A stretch of 64,000 nucleotides of DNA from Fodinibacter sp963730365 (GTDB lineage Bacteria > Actinomycetota > Actinomycetes > Actinomycetales > Dermatophilaceae), in assembly GCA_963730365.1 (NCBI GenBank), contig CAVSRM010000005.1, positions 186,001 to 250,000 on the forward strand, written 5' to 3'. How positions within the stretch are numbered: position 1 is the stretch's first letter; every line of letters starts with the position of its first letter. A program made the position numbers and the translations under genes. The notes under the pieces were generated by a model, which did no database searches, was not told the DNA's origin, and saw only the letters and a list, made by a program, of their open reading frames with translations. Positions 1 to 8,571 of this stretch are shown here, one piece after another.

Positions 1-2
1 CG

Positions 3-1034
3 GTCTCCGGAGGGTGCGTCGAGGGCGCGGTCTACGAGCTCGGCCAGGAGGTCGTCGCCAGCGGTACTCCCGTGCTCCAGCGCTACGGCGTCTCCGACGA
101 CGACGCCTTCGCCGTGGGGCTCACCTGCGGCGGCATCCTCGACGTCTTCGTCGAGTCGGTCTCGCCGGAGAGCTTCCCCGAGCTCGAGTCGGTCGCCGAC
201 GACATCGAGGCGGGTCGGCCCGTCGCCGTCGCGACCGTCGTCGAGCACCCCGACCCGCAGTGGGTGGGACGCCGTCTGGTGGTCCGCCCCGAGGGGCCGG
301 AGGACGGCGCCCCCTCGGCCCCCCAGGACCCGCCCGGGGCCAACGCCGGGGGAGGGACACTGGGATCGCCGCGCACCGACGCCGCCGTCACCGACGACGT
401 CCGAGGACTCCTTGCCGCCGGTCGCACCGAGACCCTCACCTACGGTCCGGACGGCGAACGGCGAGGCGAGGGGATGCGGGTCTTCGTCGCCTCCTACGCG
501 CCTCGGCCGCGGATGGTGGTCTTCGGCGCGATCGACTTCGCTGCGGCCGTGGCCCAGGTGGGGTCCTTCCTCGGCTACCGGGTGACGGTGTGCGATGCCC
601 GTCCGGTGTTCGCCACGGCGAGCCGCTTCCCGGCCGCCGACGAGGTGGTCGTCGACTGGCCCCACCGGTACCTCCAGGCCGAGGTCGACGCCGAGCGCAT
701 CGACCCCCGCACGGTCATCTGCGTGCTCACCCACGACCCGAAGTTCGACGTCCCCGTGCTCGAGGTGGCCCTGAGCCTCCCCGAGGTGGCGTTCGTCGGC
801 GCCATGGGGTCCCGCCGCACCCACGAGGACCGCCTGGCACGGCTCCGGGAGGCGGGGGTCGCCGACGATGAGCTGGCCCGGCTCTCCTCCCCGATCGGTC
901 TCGACCTCGGGGCCCGCACCCCCGAGGAGACGGCGGTCTCGATCGCTGCCGAGATCGTCGCCCTGCGCTGGGGTGGACAGGGCCGCCGGCTGCAGGACAC
1001 GGGCGGCCCGATCCACCACCACGGAACCGGCTGA
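3..1034 (+). CDS. XdhC/CoxI family protein, 5' end cut off by the window
   Basis: This gene enters the window already in progress: the reading frame is open from base 3 and gives the family motif VSGGCVEGAVYE at once, so roughly the first 50 residues lie outside. XdhC-type proteins bind molybdenum cofactor and help sulfurate and insert it into xanthine dehydrogenase/CO dehydrogenase-type enzymes. The first half is the XdhC_CoxI domain. The second half is a Rossmann-like XdhC C-terminal domain (VVFGAIDFAAAV followed by VCDARPVFA, later GAMGSRRTHEDR). It sits 171 bases upstream of coxS on the same strand, which supports a maturation role for the CoxSLM enzyme. Family call is firm; the exact partner is inferred from position. 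Confidence 0.88.
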   Translation, partial: VSGGCVEGAVYELGQEVVASGTPVLQRYGVSDDDAFAVGLTCGGILDVFVESVSPESFPELESVADDIEAGRPVAVATVVEHPDPQWVGRRLVVRPEGPEDGAPSAPQDPPGANAGGGTLGSPRTDAAVTDDVRGLLAAGRTETLTYGPDGERRGEGMRVFVASYAPRPRMVVFGAIDFAAAVAQVGSFLGYRVTVCDARPVFATASRFPAADEVVVDWPHRYLQAEVDAERIDPRTVICVLTHDPKFDVPVLEVALSLPEVAFVGAMGSRRTHEDRLARLREAGVADDELARLSSPIGLDLGARTPEETAVSIAAEIVALRWGGQGRRLQDTGGPIHHHGTG

Positions 1035-1205
1035 CCTGCAGCGCCTTCCCGCTCGCGATGACGGGTACCCCGGCCGATCACGCGTCCACGGACCTCATCC
1101 CACCGACTTCTCGAAAACCGAATCCTTCGATGCCCTTGTGTTGGGGCACCGATCTTGTGAGGATCACGAGGACGACACGGTCCCCCCACGCTGAAGGAGT
1201 CAACG

Positions 1206-1688
1206 ATGACTCGCGTCACCGTCACCGTCGATGGAGTGAGCAGCTCCGACGACATCGAGCCCCGCATGCTGTTGGTCCACTACCTCCGAGAGGTGCTCGG
1301 CAAGGTCGGCACCGTGGTCGGGTGCGATACGAGCAACTGCGGAGCGTGCACCGTGCACCTCGACGGTCGGAGCGTGAAGTCCTGCAACGTCCTCGCAGTG
1401 CAGGCCGACGGGCGCGAGGTGACGACCATCGAGGGCCTCGCCCCCAGGGGTGAGCTGCACCCCATGCAACAGTCCTTCCACGAGAACCACGCCCTCCAGT
1501 GCGGCTACTGCACGCCCGGGATGATCATGCAGGCCGTCGACCTGCTCAACGAGAACCCGAACCCCTCCGAGGAGGAGATCCGGGTCGGCCTCGAGGGCAA
1601 CCTGTGCCGCTGCACCGGATACCACAACATCGTCAAGGCCGTCGCAGCATGCGCGAGCACCGCGGCCCCCCAGGGGAGTGAGGCCTGA
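1206..1688 (+). CDS. coxS: Molybdenum hydroxylase small subunit, 2Fe-2S (CoxS type)
   Basis: Electron-transfer subunit (160 aa) of an aerobic CO dehydrogenase/xanthine dehydrogenase-like enzyme, carrying two 2Fe-2S clusters. The N-terminal plant-ferredoxin-like domain has cysteines 40, 45, 48 and 60 (CDTSNCGAC), and the C-terminal helical domain has C99, C102, C134 and C136 (QCGYCTPG, NLCRCTGY), so both cluster sites are complete. Length is normal for the family. The ATG is preceded by GAAGGAG with good spacing. The stop overlaps the coxL start by one base (TGATG), so the subunits are translationally coupled. The protein is expected in the cytoplasm as part of an SLM complex. Confidence 0.95.
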   Translation: MTRVTVTVDGVSSSDDIEPRMLLVHYLREVLGKVGTVVGCDTSNCGACTVHLDGRSVKSCNVLAVQADGREVTTIEGLAPRGELHPMQQSFHENHALQCGYCTPGMIMQAVDLLNENPNPSEEEIRVGLEGNLCRCTGYHNIVKAVAACASTAAPQGSEA

Positions 1689-4156
1689 TGACCGCCGTCG
1701 ACGACCGCCCGAGCACCGAGATCGGCACCGCGCGCAAGCGCAAGGAGGACCAGCGCCTCATCACCGGCCGCACCAAGTGGACCGACAACATCCAGCTCCC
1801 GGGCATGCTGCACCTCGCGATGGTGCGCAGCCCCTTCGCCCATGCGACCATCACCGCGATCGACACGAGTGCGGCCCGCGAGTCCAACGGCGTCATCGCG
1901 GTGCTCACCGGCGAGGACATCAAGGACATCCAGGGCGTCAACATCACCGCCTGGCCGATCACGCCCGACCAGAAGTCCCCCAACCACCTGCCCATGGCAC
2001 TCGACCGCGTGGCCTGCGCCGGTGAGATCGTCGCGGTCGTCGCCGCCCGCACTGCCGCGGCCGCCCGGGATGCCGCCGAGCTCGTCGACGTCGACTACGA
2101 CGAGCTGCCCGCGGTGCTCGACCTCAAGGAGGCCGCGAGCGACGCCGTGCTGGCGCACCCCGACCTCGGCACCAACCAGTCCGCCTTCTGGCAGCTCGAC
2201 TCCGCCGGACAGGGCAGCGGCGGCGACGTCGAGGAGGCGATCGCCGCGGCTCGCGAGAACGGCATCGTCATCGAGCGCGAGTACCGCCAGCAGCGCCTCA
2301 TCCCCGCCTTCATGGAGCCCCGCTCGACCGTCGTCGACCCCTCCGGCGAGCAGGTCGCCATGTGGTCCTCGACGCAGGTGCCGCACGTCCTGCGCTTCTG
2401 CATCGCGGCGACGACGGGCCTGCCGGAGTCCAAGATCCGGGTCATCGCCCCCGACGTGGGCGGCGGGTTCGGCGGCAAGCTGCAGACGACCCCCGAGGAG
2501 TTCGTCACCCTCGCCGTCGCCCGCACCCTGGGCAAGCCGTGCAAGTACACCGAGACCCGCTCCGAGTCGATGGTCTCCGGGCACCACGGCCGCGACCAGT
2601 GGCAGAAGCTCACCCTCGCCGCGGAGAAGGACGGCACCGTCACCGGGCTGAAGGTCGACCTCCTCTGCGACCTCGGCGCCTACGCGGCGCTGGTCGGCGG
2701 CGGTGTGCCAGTGCTCGGCGCATGGATGTACAACTCGATCTACAAGTTCGGGGCCTACCAGTTCAACTGCTCGACCTACTACACGAACAAGACGTGGGTC
2801 GACGCCTACCGCGGAGCCGGCCGGCCCGAGGCGACCTACGCCATCGAGCGGCTCATGGACGAGCTGGCCGCGGAGGTCGGGGTCGACCCGATCGCGATCC
2901 GGGAGAAGAACTGGATCACCCACGAGGAGTTCCCCTTCACGACCGTCGCCGGCATGACCTACGACTCCGGCAACTACGAGGCCGCCACCGCCAAGGCCCT
3001 CGAGCTCTTCGGCTACGAGGAGCTCCGGGCCGAGCAGAAGCGTCGCCGCGAGAGCAACGACCCCGTGCAGCTCGGGCTCGGTGTCTCGACCTTCACCGAG
3101 ATGTGCGGACTCGCCCCGTCGCGCATCCTGGGCGCCCTCAACTACGGCGCCGGTGGCTGGGAGAGCGCGAGCATCCGGATGCTCGCGACCGGCACCGTCG
3201 AGGTCATCACCGGAACGTCCCCGCACGGCCAGGGTCACGAGACGGCGTGGAGCCAGATCGTCGCCGACCGCCTCGGGGTGCCGTTCGAGAGCGTCGAGGT
3301 CCTGCACGGTGACACCCAGATCGCGCCGAAGGGCATGGACACCTACGGGTCCCGCTCCCTCGTCGTCGGTGGTGAGGCCCTGGTCCTGGCCGCCGACCGA
3401 GTGATCGAGAAGGCCAAGCCGTTCGCGGCCCACATGCTCGAGGCCAGCGTCGACGACCTGGAGTTCGCCGGCGGGAAGTTCACCGTCAAGGGCACCGACA
3501 AGGGCGTCGGAATCACCGAGATCGCCTTGGCGACGTGGACCGGACACAACCTGCCCGACGGTGCCGAGCCGAGCCTCGACGCCGACGCGACCTTCGACCC
3601 GGTCGACTTCTCCTTCCCCCACGGCACGCACCTGTGCGCCATGGAGGTCGACACCGAGACGGGCGCGACGAAGATGCGGTCCTACGTCTGCGTCGACGAC
3701 ATCGGCAACATCATCAATCCCCTGATCGTCGAGGGGCAGGTGCACGGAGGGGTCGCCCAGGGCATCGCCCAGGCGCTCTGGGAGGGGGCGGAGTTCGACG
3801 ACAACGGCACGCTCGTGTCGGGGTCCTTCGTCGACTACACCCTGCCGACGGCCGCTGACACGATCAGCTTCGTCACCGGGCACACCACGTCGCCCTCCAC
3901 GACGAACACCCTCGGCACCAAGGGCGTGGGTGAGGCAGGCTGCATCGCCTCCACGCCCGCGGTCGTCAACGCCATCGTCGACGCCGTGCGTCACCTCGGC
4001 ATCAACGACATCCAGATGCCGTGCACCCCTCAGCGGGTGTTCACGGCCATCCAGGGTGCGGCGGCCACCACCACCGAGGACGCCCAGCCGCACTTCGCGG
4101 CCGAGGCGCCCAACCAGGACCCAGCCAGCGGCGCGACGGACGGAGCAGGACAGTGA
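1688..4156 (+). CDS. coxL: Molybdenum hydroxylase large subunit, form II CoxL-like
   Basis: Catalytic molybdopterin subunit (822 aa). The active-site loop reads AYRGAGR at residues 373-379, the signature of form II CoxL-like proteins, not the AYRCSFR of true form I CO dehydrogenase. The conserved catalytic glutamate of the family is present in GVGEAG (E749). A glycine-rich cofactor segment, DVGGGFGGK, lies near residues 256-264. The tail is acidic and Ala/Pro-rich. Substrate cannot be read from sequence: form II members include purine, nicotinate and other N-heterocycle hydroxylases, and CO oxidation is unproven for most. It overlaps coxS by one base and coxM by four. Confidence 0.93.
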   Translation: MTAVDDRPSTEIGTARKRKEDQRLITGRTKWTDNIQLPGMLHLAMVRSPFAHATITAIDTSAARESNGVIAVLTGEDIKDIQGVNITAWPITPDQKSPNHLPMALDRVACAGEIVAVVAARTAAAARDAAELVDVDYDELPAVLDLKEAASDAVLAHPDLGTNQSAFWQLDSAGQGSGGDVEEAIAAARENGIVIEREYRQQRLIPAFMEPRSTVVDPSGEQVAMWSSTQVPHVLRFCIAATTGLPESKIRVIAPDVGGGFGGKLQTTPEEFVTLAVARTLGKPCKYTETRSESMVSGHHGRDQWQKLTLAAEKDGTVTGLKVDLLCDLGAYAALVGGGVPVLGAWMYNSIYKFGAYQFNCSTYYTNKTWVDAYRGAGRPEATYAIERLMDELAAEVGVDPIAIREKNWITHEEFPFTTVAGMTYDSGNYEAATAKALELFGYEELRAEQKRRRESNDPVQLGLGVSTFTEMCGLAPSRILGALNYGAGGWESASIRMLATGTVEVITGTSPHGQGHETAWSQIVADRLGVPFESVEVLHGDTQIAPKGMDTYGSRSLVVGGEALVLAADRVIEKAKPFAAHMLEASVDDLEFAGGKFTVKGTDKGVGITEIALATWTGHNLPDGAEPSLDADATFDPVDFSFPHGTHLCAMEVDTETGATKMRSYVCVDDIGNIINPLIVEGQVHGGVAQGIAQALWEGAEFDDNGTLVSGSFVDYTLPTAADTISFVTGHTTSPSTTNTLGTKGVGEAGCIASTPAVVNAIVDAVRHLGINDIQMPCTPQRVFTAIQGAAATTTEDAQPHFAAEAPNQDPASGATDGAGQ

Positions 4157-5001
4157 TCCCCGCAGCATTCGACTATCTCGCCCCGACGAGCGTCGAGGAC
4201 GCCCTCGCCGCACTCGCCGAGGGGGGAGACGACGCAAAGGTCCTCGCCGGGGGCCAGTCCCTCCTGCCCATCCTGAGGATGCGGCTCAACGCACCCGAGA
4301 AGGTCATCGACCTCGGTCGGATCGAGGCGTTGCGCGGTATCCGCGACGAGGGTGACCACCTCGTCATCGGCGCGATGACCCCGTACAGCGATGTCGTCGA
4401 GAGCGACCTGGTGCGCGAGCACGCGGGCCTGCTCGTCGACGCGATCGCCGAGGTCGCCGACCCGCAGATCCGGCACCGTGGCACGGTCGGCGGGGCCCTG
4501 GTGCACGCCGACCCCGCCGGCGACGTCGGCGCCCCGATCATGGCCCTCGACGCACAGCTCGTCATCGCCGGCCCGGGGGGCGAGCGCACCGTCTCGTCCG
4601 ACGACTTCTTCGTCGACCTCTTCGAGACGGCCGTCGGCGAGGGTGAGCTGCTCACCTCGATCCGCGTCCCGAAGCACACCGGCTGGGGCTCGTGCTACGA
4701 GAAGTTCGTGCGGGTCTCCCACCAGTGGTCGATCGTCGCCGTGGCGGCGACCGTCAAGGTCGAGGGCGGGGTCATCCAGGAAGCCCGTGTCGGCCTGACC
4801 AACATGGGCTCCACCCCGCTGCGGGCTCGCGGCGTCGAGGAGGCGCTTCGCGGCAGGGCCATGGACGACGTCCCTGCCGCGTGCGCCGGAGCGGCCGAGG
4901 GCACCAACCCGCCCAGCGACCTCAACGGCGACAGCGACTACCGCCGCCACCTCGCCGCCGTCCTCACGCGGCGGGCCGTGCTGGCCGCCATGGGGGGCTG
5001 A
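4153..5001 (+). CDS. coxM: Molybdenum hydroxylase medium subunit, FAD-binding (CoxM type)
   Basis: FAD-binding subunit (282 aa) that passes electrons from the CoxS iron-sulfur clusters to an acceptor. The GTG at 4153 overlaps the coxL stop (GTGA) and gives the usual family start IPAAFDYLAPTSVEDALA. The FAD motifs LAGGQSLLPILRMRL near the N-terminus and IRHRGTVGGALVHADPAGD near residue 110 are both intact. A more upstream in-frame ATG would add about 44 residues that only translate coxL sequence, so I rejected it. Operon position between coxL and coxG fits a complete SLM enzyme. Confidence 0.93.
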   Translation: MIPAAFDYLAPTSVEDALAALAEGGDDAKVLAGGQSLLPILRMRLNAPEKVIDLGRIEALRGIRDEGDHLVIGAMTPYSDVVESDLVREHAGLLVDAIAEVADPQIRHRGTVGGALVHADPAGDVGAPIMALDAQLVIAGPGGERTVSSDDFFVDLFETAVGEGELLTSIRVPKHTGWGSCYEKFVRVSHQWSIVAVAATVKVEGGVIQEARVGLTNMGSTPLRARGVEEALRGRAMDDVPAACAGAAEGTNPPSDLNGDSDYRRHLAAVLTRRAVLAAMGG

Positions 5002-5008
5002 TCGCCGC

Positions 5009-5812
5009 ATGGAGCTGACCCATGACTTCGCCGTGCCTGCCGACGTCGACACGACGTGGGCGACCTTCATGGACCTGGAGTCGGTGGGCAACTGCTTCCC
5101 CGGGGCCCAGGTCACCGAGGTCTCCGATGAGGGCTTCTCGGGCACCGTCAAGGTCAAGCTCGGGCCGATCGCGCTGCAGTATGCCGGCAGCGGCACCTTC
5201 ATCGAGCGTGACGACGCCAGTCACCACGCGGTGATCGAGGCGAAGGGCAAGGACAAGCGCGGCAACGGCACGGCGGGTGCCACCGTGCAGATCGAGCTCG
5301 CTGAGGATCCCGGGGGCACCCGGGTCCACGTCGTCACCGACCTGTCGGTCACCGGGAAGCCGGCACAGTTCGGGCGGGGCGTCATGCAGGACGTCTCCGA
5401 CAAGCTGCTCCAGCAGTTCGTCGCGTGCATCGAGGGCCGCTTCGCGGCGCCGGAGCCGGAGCCGGAGCCGGAGCCTGACTCGGGCTCGGAGGCAGCGACG
5501 GAACCCGGCTCAGCGCCCGACGCGGCGGCATCGTCCGCGTCCGACGCCGCGCCTGCGGCGTCGGACGCGCCCGAGTCGCCCGCCAGGGACGCGACACAGG
5601 GGGCGCCGGCGACACCGGCCGCTTCCCCCCACCTCGCACCGGCCGCGCACCGGCCGGCGGTCACGCCGCGGTCGCACACGGCACCCGCGGACGACGCGAT
5701 CGACCTCGGTGCCACGGTGCTGCCGGTGCTCCTGCGCACCTACGCGCCGTATGCCGTCGCCGCCCTCGCCGGCGCCGTGCTCGGCTACGTCCTGGGGCGA
5801 CGCTGCTCCTAG
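5009..5812 (+). CDS. coxG: CoxG-like SRPBCC protein with C-terminal membrane anchor
   Basis: 267 aa. Residues 1-145 are a SRPBCC/CoxG (CO dehydrogenase subunit G) domain, starting MELTHDFAVPADVDTTWATF. A disordered linker rich in Pro, Glu, Ala and Ser follows (PEPEPEPEPD, then about 90 residues). A hydrophobic segment near the end (YAVAALAGAVLGYVLGRR) looks like a single membrane anchor. In Oligotropha-type systems CoxG recruits CO dehydrogenase to the membrane, and the tail here suggests the same job, by inference. It starts 7 bases after coxM and is the last gene before a strong terminator. Confidence 0.87.
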   Translation: MELTHDFAVPADVDTTWATFMDLESVGNCFPGAQVTEVSDEGFSGTVKVKLGPIALQYAGSGTFIERDDASHHAVIEAKGKDKRGNGTAGATVQIELAEDPGGTRVHVVTDLSVTGKPAQFGRGVMQDVSDKLLQQFVACIEGRFAAPEPEPEPEPDSGSEAATEPGSAPDAAASSASDAAPAASDAPESPARDATQGAPATPAASPHLAPAAHRPAVTPRSHTAPADDAIDLGATVLPVLLRTYAPYAVAALAGAVLGYVLGRRCS

Positions 5813-5823
5813 AGCCTGAACGA

Positions 5824-5868
5824 CGAACCCGCGCCGCCCGGATCCTGGATCCGGGCGGCGCGGGTTCG
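5824..5868. terminator. Bidirectional terminator between coxG and the VWA gene
   Basis: Perfect 20-bp inverted repeat (5824-5843 and 5849-5868) with a 5-base loop. It begins 11 bases after the coxG stop and ends 20 bases before the 3' end of the convergent VWA gene, so it can serve both. No clear T-run follows, as is common in high-GC genomes. Confidence 0.85.
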
Positions 5869-5888
5869 CCTCCGCCCTCAGTGAGGAG

Positions 5889-7661
5889 TCACTTCGGGGC
5901 GTTCGGCACGAGGCACACGACCGTGTCGGACACGTTTCCCGAGCCGTCCACGGCATACACCTCCATGTCGCCCTTGCCCTTGAGCTTCCACTCGACCTCG
6001 CCCGATCCCCGCTTCTGGGAGGGCTTGGCACCGTTCGCCTCGGTCCACTTCACGTCGGTGTCGACGCCGAACGGTCCGAACACCGTGGGGCTCTGGGTGT
6101 CCTTGACGAAGACCTCGAGGCTGTCCGAGGGCCACACGTCATCCGAGGCGAGGAGGCGGTAGAAGCCGTCCTGGTTCTGGCCCTGGCCCCCCTTGCCCGG
6201 TGCCGCCGGGGTGTGGCCCGACGGGTTGGTGCTCGGGGTGCACTCCGCGACGGGGGGAGTGGTGTCCTGCCACAGCTTCTCCACCTCGAGCGCCACCGTG
6301 TCGCCGTTGACGTCCAGCGTCCCGGAGATGGTGTCGGTGCCGAGGGAGTCCGGTTCCATTGGAACGGTGTAGGTGAACGTCACCTGACCCGAGGCGTTCG
6401 TCTGACAGCTCGCCGGGGCGCACGTCCCCGACTCACCGGCATTCGGGCCGGTGTCGACGGAGAAGTCGACCGGCCACCCCCCGAGCTCCCCGGCCGGCCC
6501 GGACACCGTGGCGGTGACCGTGTGCGTGTCGTCGGAGCCCAGCTCGTTGGTGGCGGTCGGCAGCGTGAGGGCGAAACCGAAGACGGAGAACGTCTCGCAC
6601 CGCTCCACCGACTCCTCGGCCGTCGCGTCGCTCGCCGGCCCGACACCCGTTGCGGTCGCGCACACCTCGTGGCTCCCGGGTGCGAGGTCCTCCAGGGGGG
6701 CGGTCCAGGCGACCGAGGTCGGCCCGGCCTGTGGCAACGCCGGGACGACGGTTTCCGTCGCCGCTCCACTGTCGACCTCCACGGCGAGACCGGTGAGCGA
6801 GGTGGCGGTGACGTTCTTGATGACGTCGGGGAGGTCGGCAGGGTCCGGGACGCTGAAGCAGCTCGTCCCGCTGGCCGTGGCCATCTCGTCCAGGGTCCCG
6901 TCGGTTCCGGCCGAGCAGGACGCGCTCGCGCCCACGGCGAACGGGTAGATCGTCGCGTCCGAGCTCACCGCGGCGAGGGCAGCGGCGAAGGAGCCGCCCC
7001 CCGTGTTGGAGGCACCGTCGGAGAGGAACACGACGTTGACGGACGTCCCGGCGGCGGCCTGCACGATCGTGTCGGCGGCTTGGAGGCCTGCGGCGAAGTT
7101 CGTGAAGCCACTGCCCACCGACCTCGGGGTGAACTGGGCGACACCGCCCTCCGAGATCGAGCCGATCACGGTGTCGACGTCCGGACTGGTCGGCGCCGTG
7201 ACCAGCTGGTTGCCGGCGGACGAGGAGATGTCGGCCGCCGCTCCTCCCTCGGCGAAGATCCCGAGCCCGACGTCGATGGCCGAGCCGTCGGTCACGACGA
7301 GGTCGTTGAGGCCGGCGACCGCGGCCTTCTCGCAGCCCAGGATCGTCGAGCCCCCGCATGCGAAGGACGTGCTTCCCGAGACGTCGACGATGTAGACCCA
7401 GGACACGCTCGGGGTGCCGACTGCCACGCTGGCGCTTCCGGATGCCGGTACGTCGACGGTCGTGGCACCGGCCGGCACGACGAAGGTGTCGCCGTCCACC
7501 GGTGACGTCACCTCGACCGTGAGGTCGGCACCGTTGGGCAGTGGGGCGGTGGTGCTGCCGGCGAGCGCGGGAGCGGCGGTGGCCAGCGCGAGGACGGACA
7601 GGGCACTGGTGAGGATGACGGTCCGCGCTCGCGCTCGGCGTCGGGTGGTCGGAACAGGCAT
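5889..7661 (-). CDS. Secreted von Willebrand factor A domain protein
   Basis: 590 aa if started at the ATG complementary to 7659-7661, which has a strong GGGGG-type ribosome site and begins a clear signal peptide: RRRARAR, a hydrophobic core, and APALAG around residue 34. A longer upstream frame exists but would bury the signal. Residues about 88-280 form a VWA domain with the MIDAS motif DVSGSTS (D93, S95, S97). Further Ig-like beta-rich segments follow, for example around GSDDTHTVTATVSG. The C-terminal part resembles no domain I can name. There is no LPXTG or membrane anchor at the end, so the protein is probably secreted. Ligand unknown. It is divergent from the response regulator gene. 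Confidence 0.8.
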   Translation of the reverse strand: MPVPTTRRRARARTVILTSALSVLALATAAPALAGSTTAPLPNGADLTVEVTSPVDGDTFVVPAGATTVDVPASGSASVAVGTPSVSWVYIVDVSGSTSFACGGSTILGCEKAAVAGLNDLVVTDGSAIDVGLGIFAEGGAAADISSSAGNQLVTAPTSPDVDTVIGSISEGGVAQFTPRSVGSGFTNFAAGLQAADTIVQAAAGTSVNVVFLSDGASNTGGGSFAAALAAVSSDATIYPFAVGASASCSAGTDGTLDEMATASGTSCFSVPDPADLPDVIKNVTATSLTGLAVEVDSGAATETVVPALPQAGPTSVAWTAPLEDLAPGSHEVCATATGVGPASDATAEESVERCETFSVFGFALTLPTATNELGSDDTHTVTATVSGPAGELGGWPVDFSVDTGPNAGESGTCAPASCQTNASGQVTFTYTVPMEPDSLGTDTISGTLDVNGDTVALEVEKLWQDTTPPVAECTPSTNPSGHTPAAPGKGGQGQNQDGFYRLLASDDVWPSDSLEVFVKDTQSPTVFGPFGVDTDVKWTEANGAKPSQKRGSGEVEWKLKGKGDMEVYAVDGSGNVSDTVVCLVPNAPK

Positions 7662-7857
7662 GGGGAACCCCCTTGTTCGAGAGCGGCCCGGCGTCACGCA
7701 GGGCGTCGGTGCCCTCGCCCGTGGTCGCTGGTCACCGGTGAGGAGCCGATCGGGCTCCCCGTGATACCTCGCTCGGGCGTATGTGCGGCTTTCTCCCGCA
7801 GGGGGACCTTCACACGATCTCCACACCGTGCACCCACGGCCGACGGACCCGCACTCC

Positions 7858-7863
7858 TACGCT
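7858..7863 (+). promoter_or_regulatory. -10 element giving a leaderless response regulator mRNA
   Basis: TACGCT fits the actinobacterial TANNNT -10. It is followed by six bases and then the ATG at 7870, so transcription would start at or next to the start codon. No Shine-Dalgarno precedes the ATG. No good -35 was seen. Confidence 0.55.
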
Positions 7864-7869
7864 CGGACC

Positions 7870-8571
7870 ATGACCGAGGGGACCGACAGTGAGCCGACGA
7901 TCGTCCTCGTCGTCGAGGACGACCCGACGATCAACACGGCGGTGACGGATCGACTCCGGGCCGAGGGGTTCGGAGTCGTCCAGGCCCACGACGGCCCGGG
8001 CGCCGTCGCCGCCTTCGCCGCGCACATGCCGGACCTCGTCGTCCTCGACGTCATGCTGCCGGGCTTCGACGGTCTCGAGGTGTGTCGGCGGATCCAGGCG
8101 GACCGCCCCGTGCCCGTGCTCATGCTGACCGCCCGCGACGACGAGACCGACCTGCTCGTGGGGCTCGGCGTTGGGGCCGACGACTACGTCACCAAGCCGT
8201 TCTCGATGCGCGAGGTGGTGGCCCGGGTGCGCGCACTGCTGCGCCGCGTCGAGCGCGCCCACGACCTGGCCACCGCGGGGGGCGGCCGGGTCGACATCGC
8301 GGGGCTCGTGGTCGACGCGCCGACCCGGCGGGTGAGCCTCGACGGGCGCGAGGTGCACCTGACCCCGCTCGAGTTCGACCTCCTCTGCGCGCTCGGCGCG
8401 CAGCCGGGCGTCGTCCGGACCCGCGAGATCCTGATGCGCGAGGTCTGGGGGTGGGCCGATGCGTCGGGAACCCGCACGCTCGACAGCCACGTCAAGGCGC
8501 TGCGCGCGAAGATCGGCGCTGACCGGGTGCGCACCGTCCACGGCGTGGGGTACGCCCTCGAGGTCTCCTGA
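7870..8571 (+). CDS. OmpR/PhoB-family response regulator
   Basis: 233 aa DNA-binding response regulator. The receiver domain (residues 10-125) has the acidic pair E16/D17, phosphoacceptor D60 (VVLDVMLPG), T87 and K109 (YVTKPFS). A winged-helix trans_reg_C domain follows (about 140-230, LTPLEFDLLCAL, then SHVKALRAKI and VHGVGYAL). The ATG at 7870 is chosen over an in-frame ATG at 7783 because the family N-terminus begins there and the added residues would be unstructured and Pro/His-rich. The stop overlaps the kinase start by one base (TGATG), so the two are a cognate pair. Targets unknown; the divergent VWA gene is a possible one. Confidence 0.92.
   Translation: MTEGTDSEPTIVLVVEDDPTINTAVTDRLRAEGFGVVQAHDGPGAVAAFAAHMPDLVVLDVMLPGFDGLEVCRRIQADRPVPVLMLTARDDETDLLVGLGVGADDYVTKPFSMREVVARVRALLRRVERAHDLATAGGGRVDIAGLVVDAPTRRVSLDGREVHLTPLEFDLLCALGAQPGVVRTREILMREVWGWADASGTRTLDSHVKALRAKIGADRVRTVHGVGYALEVS

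Noticed and set aside
2804..2824. True (form I) carbon monoxide dehydrogenase
   Set aside because: The active-site loop encoded here is AYRGAGR, not AYRCSFR, so CO oxidation should not be assumed.
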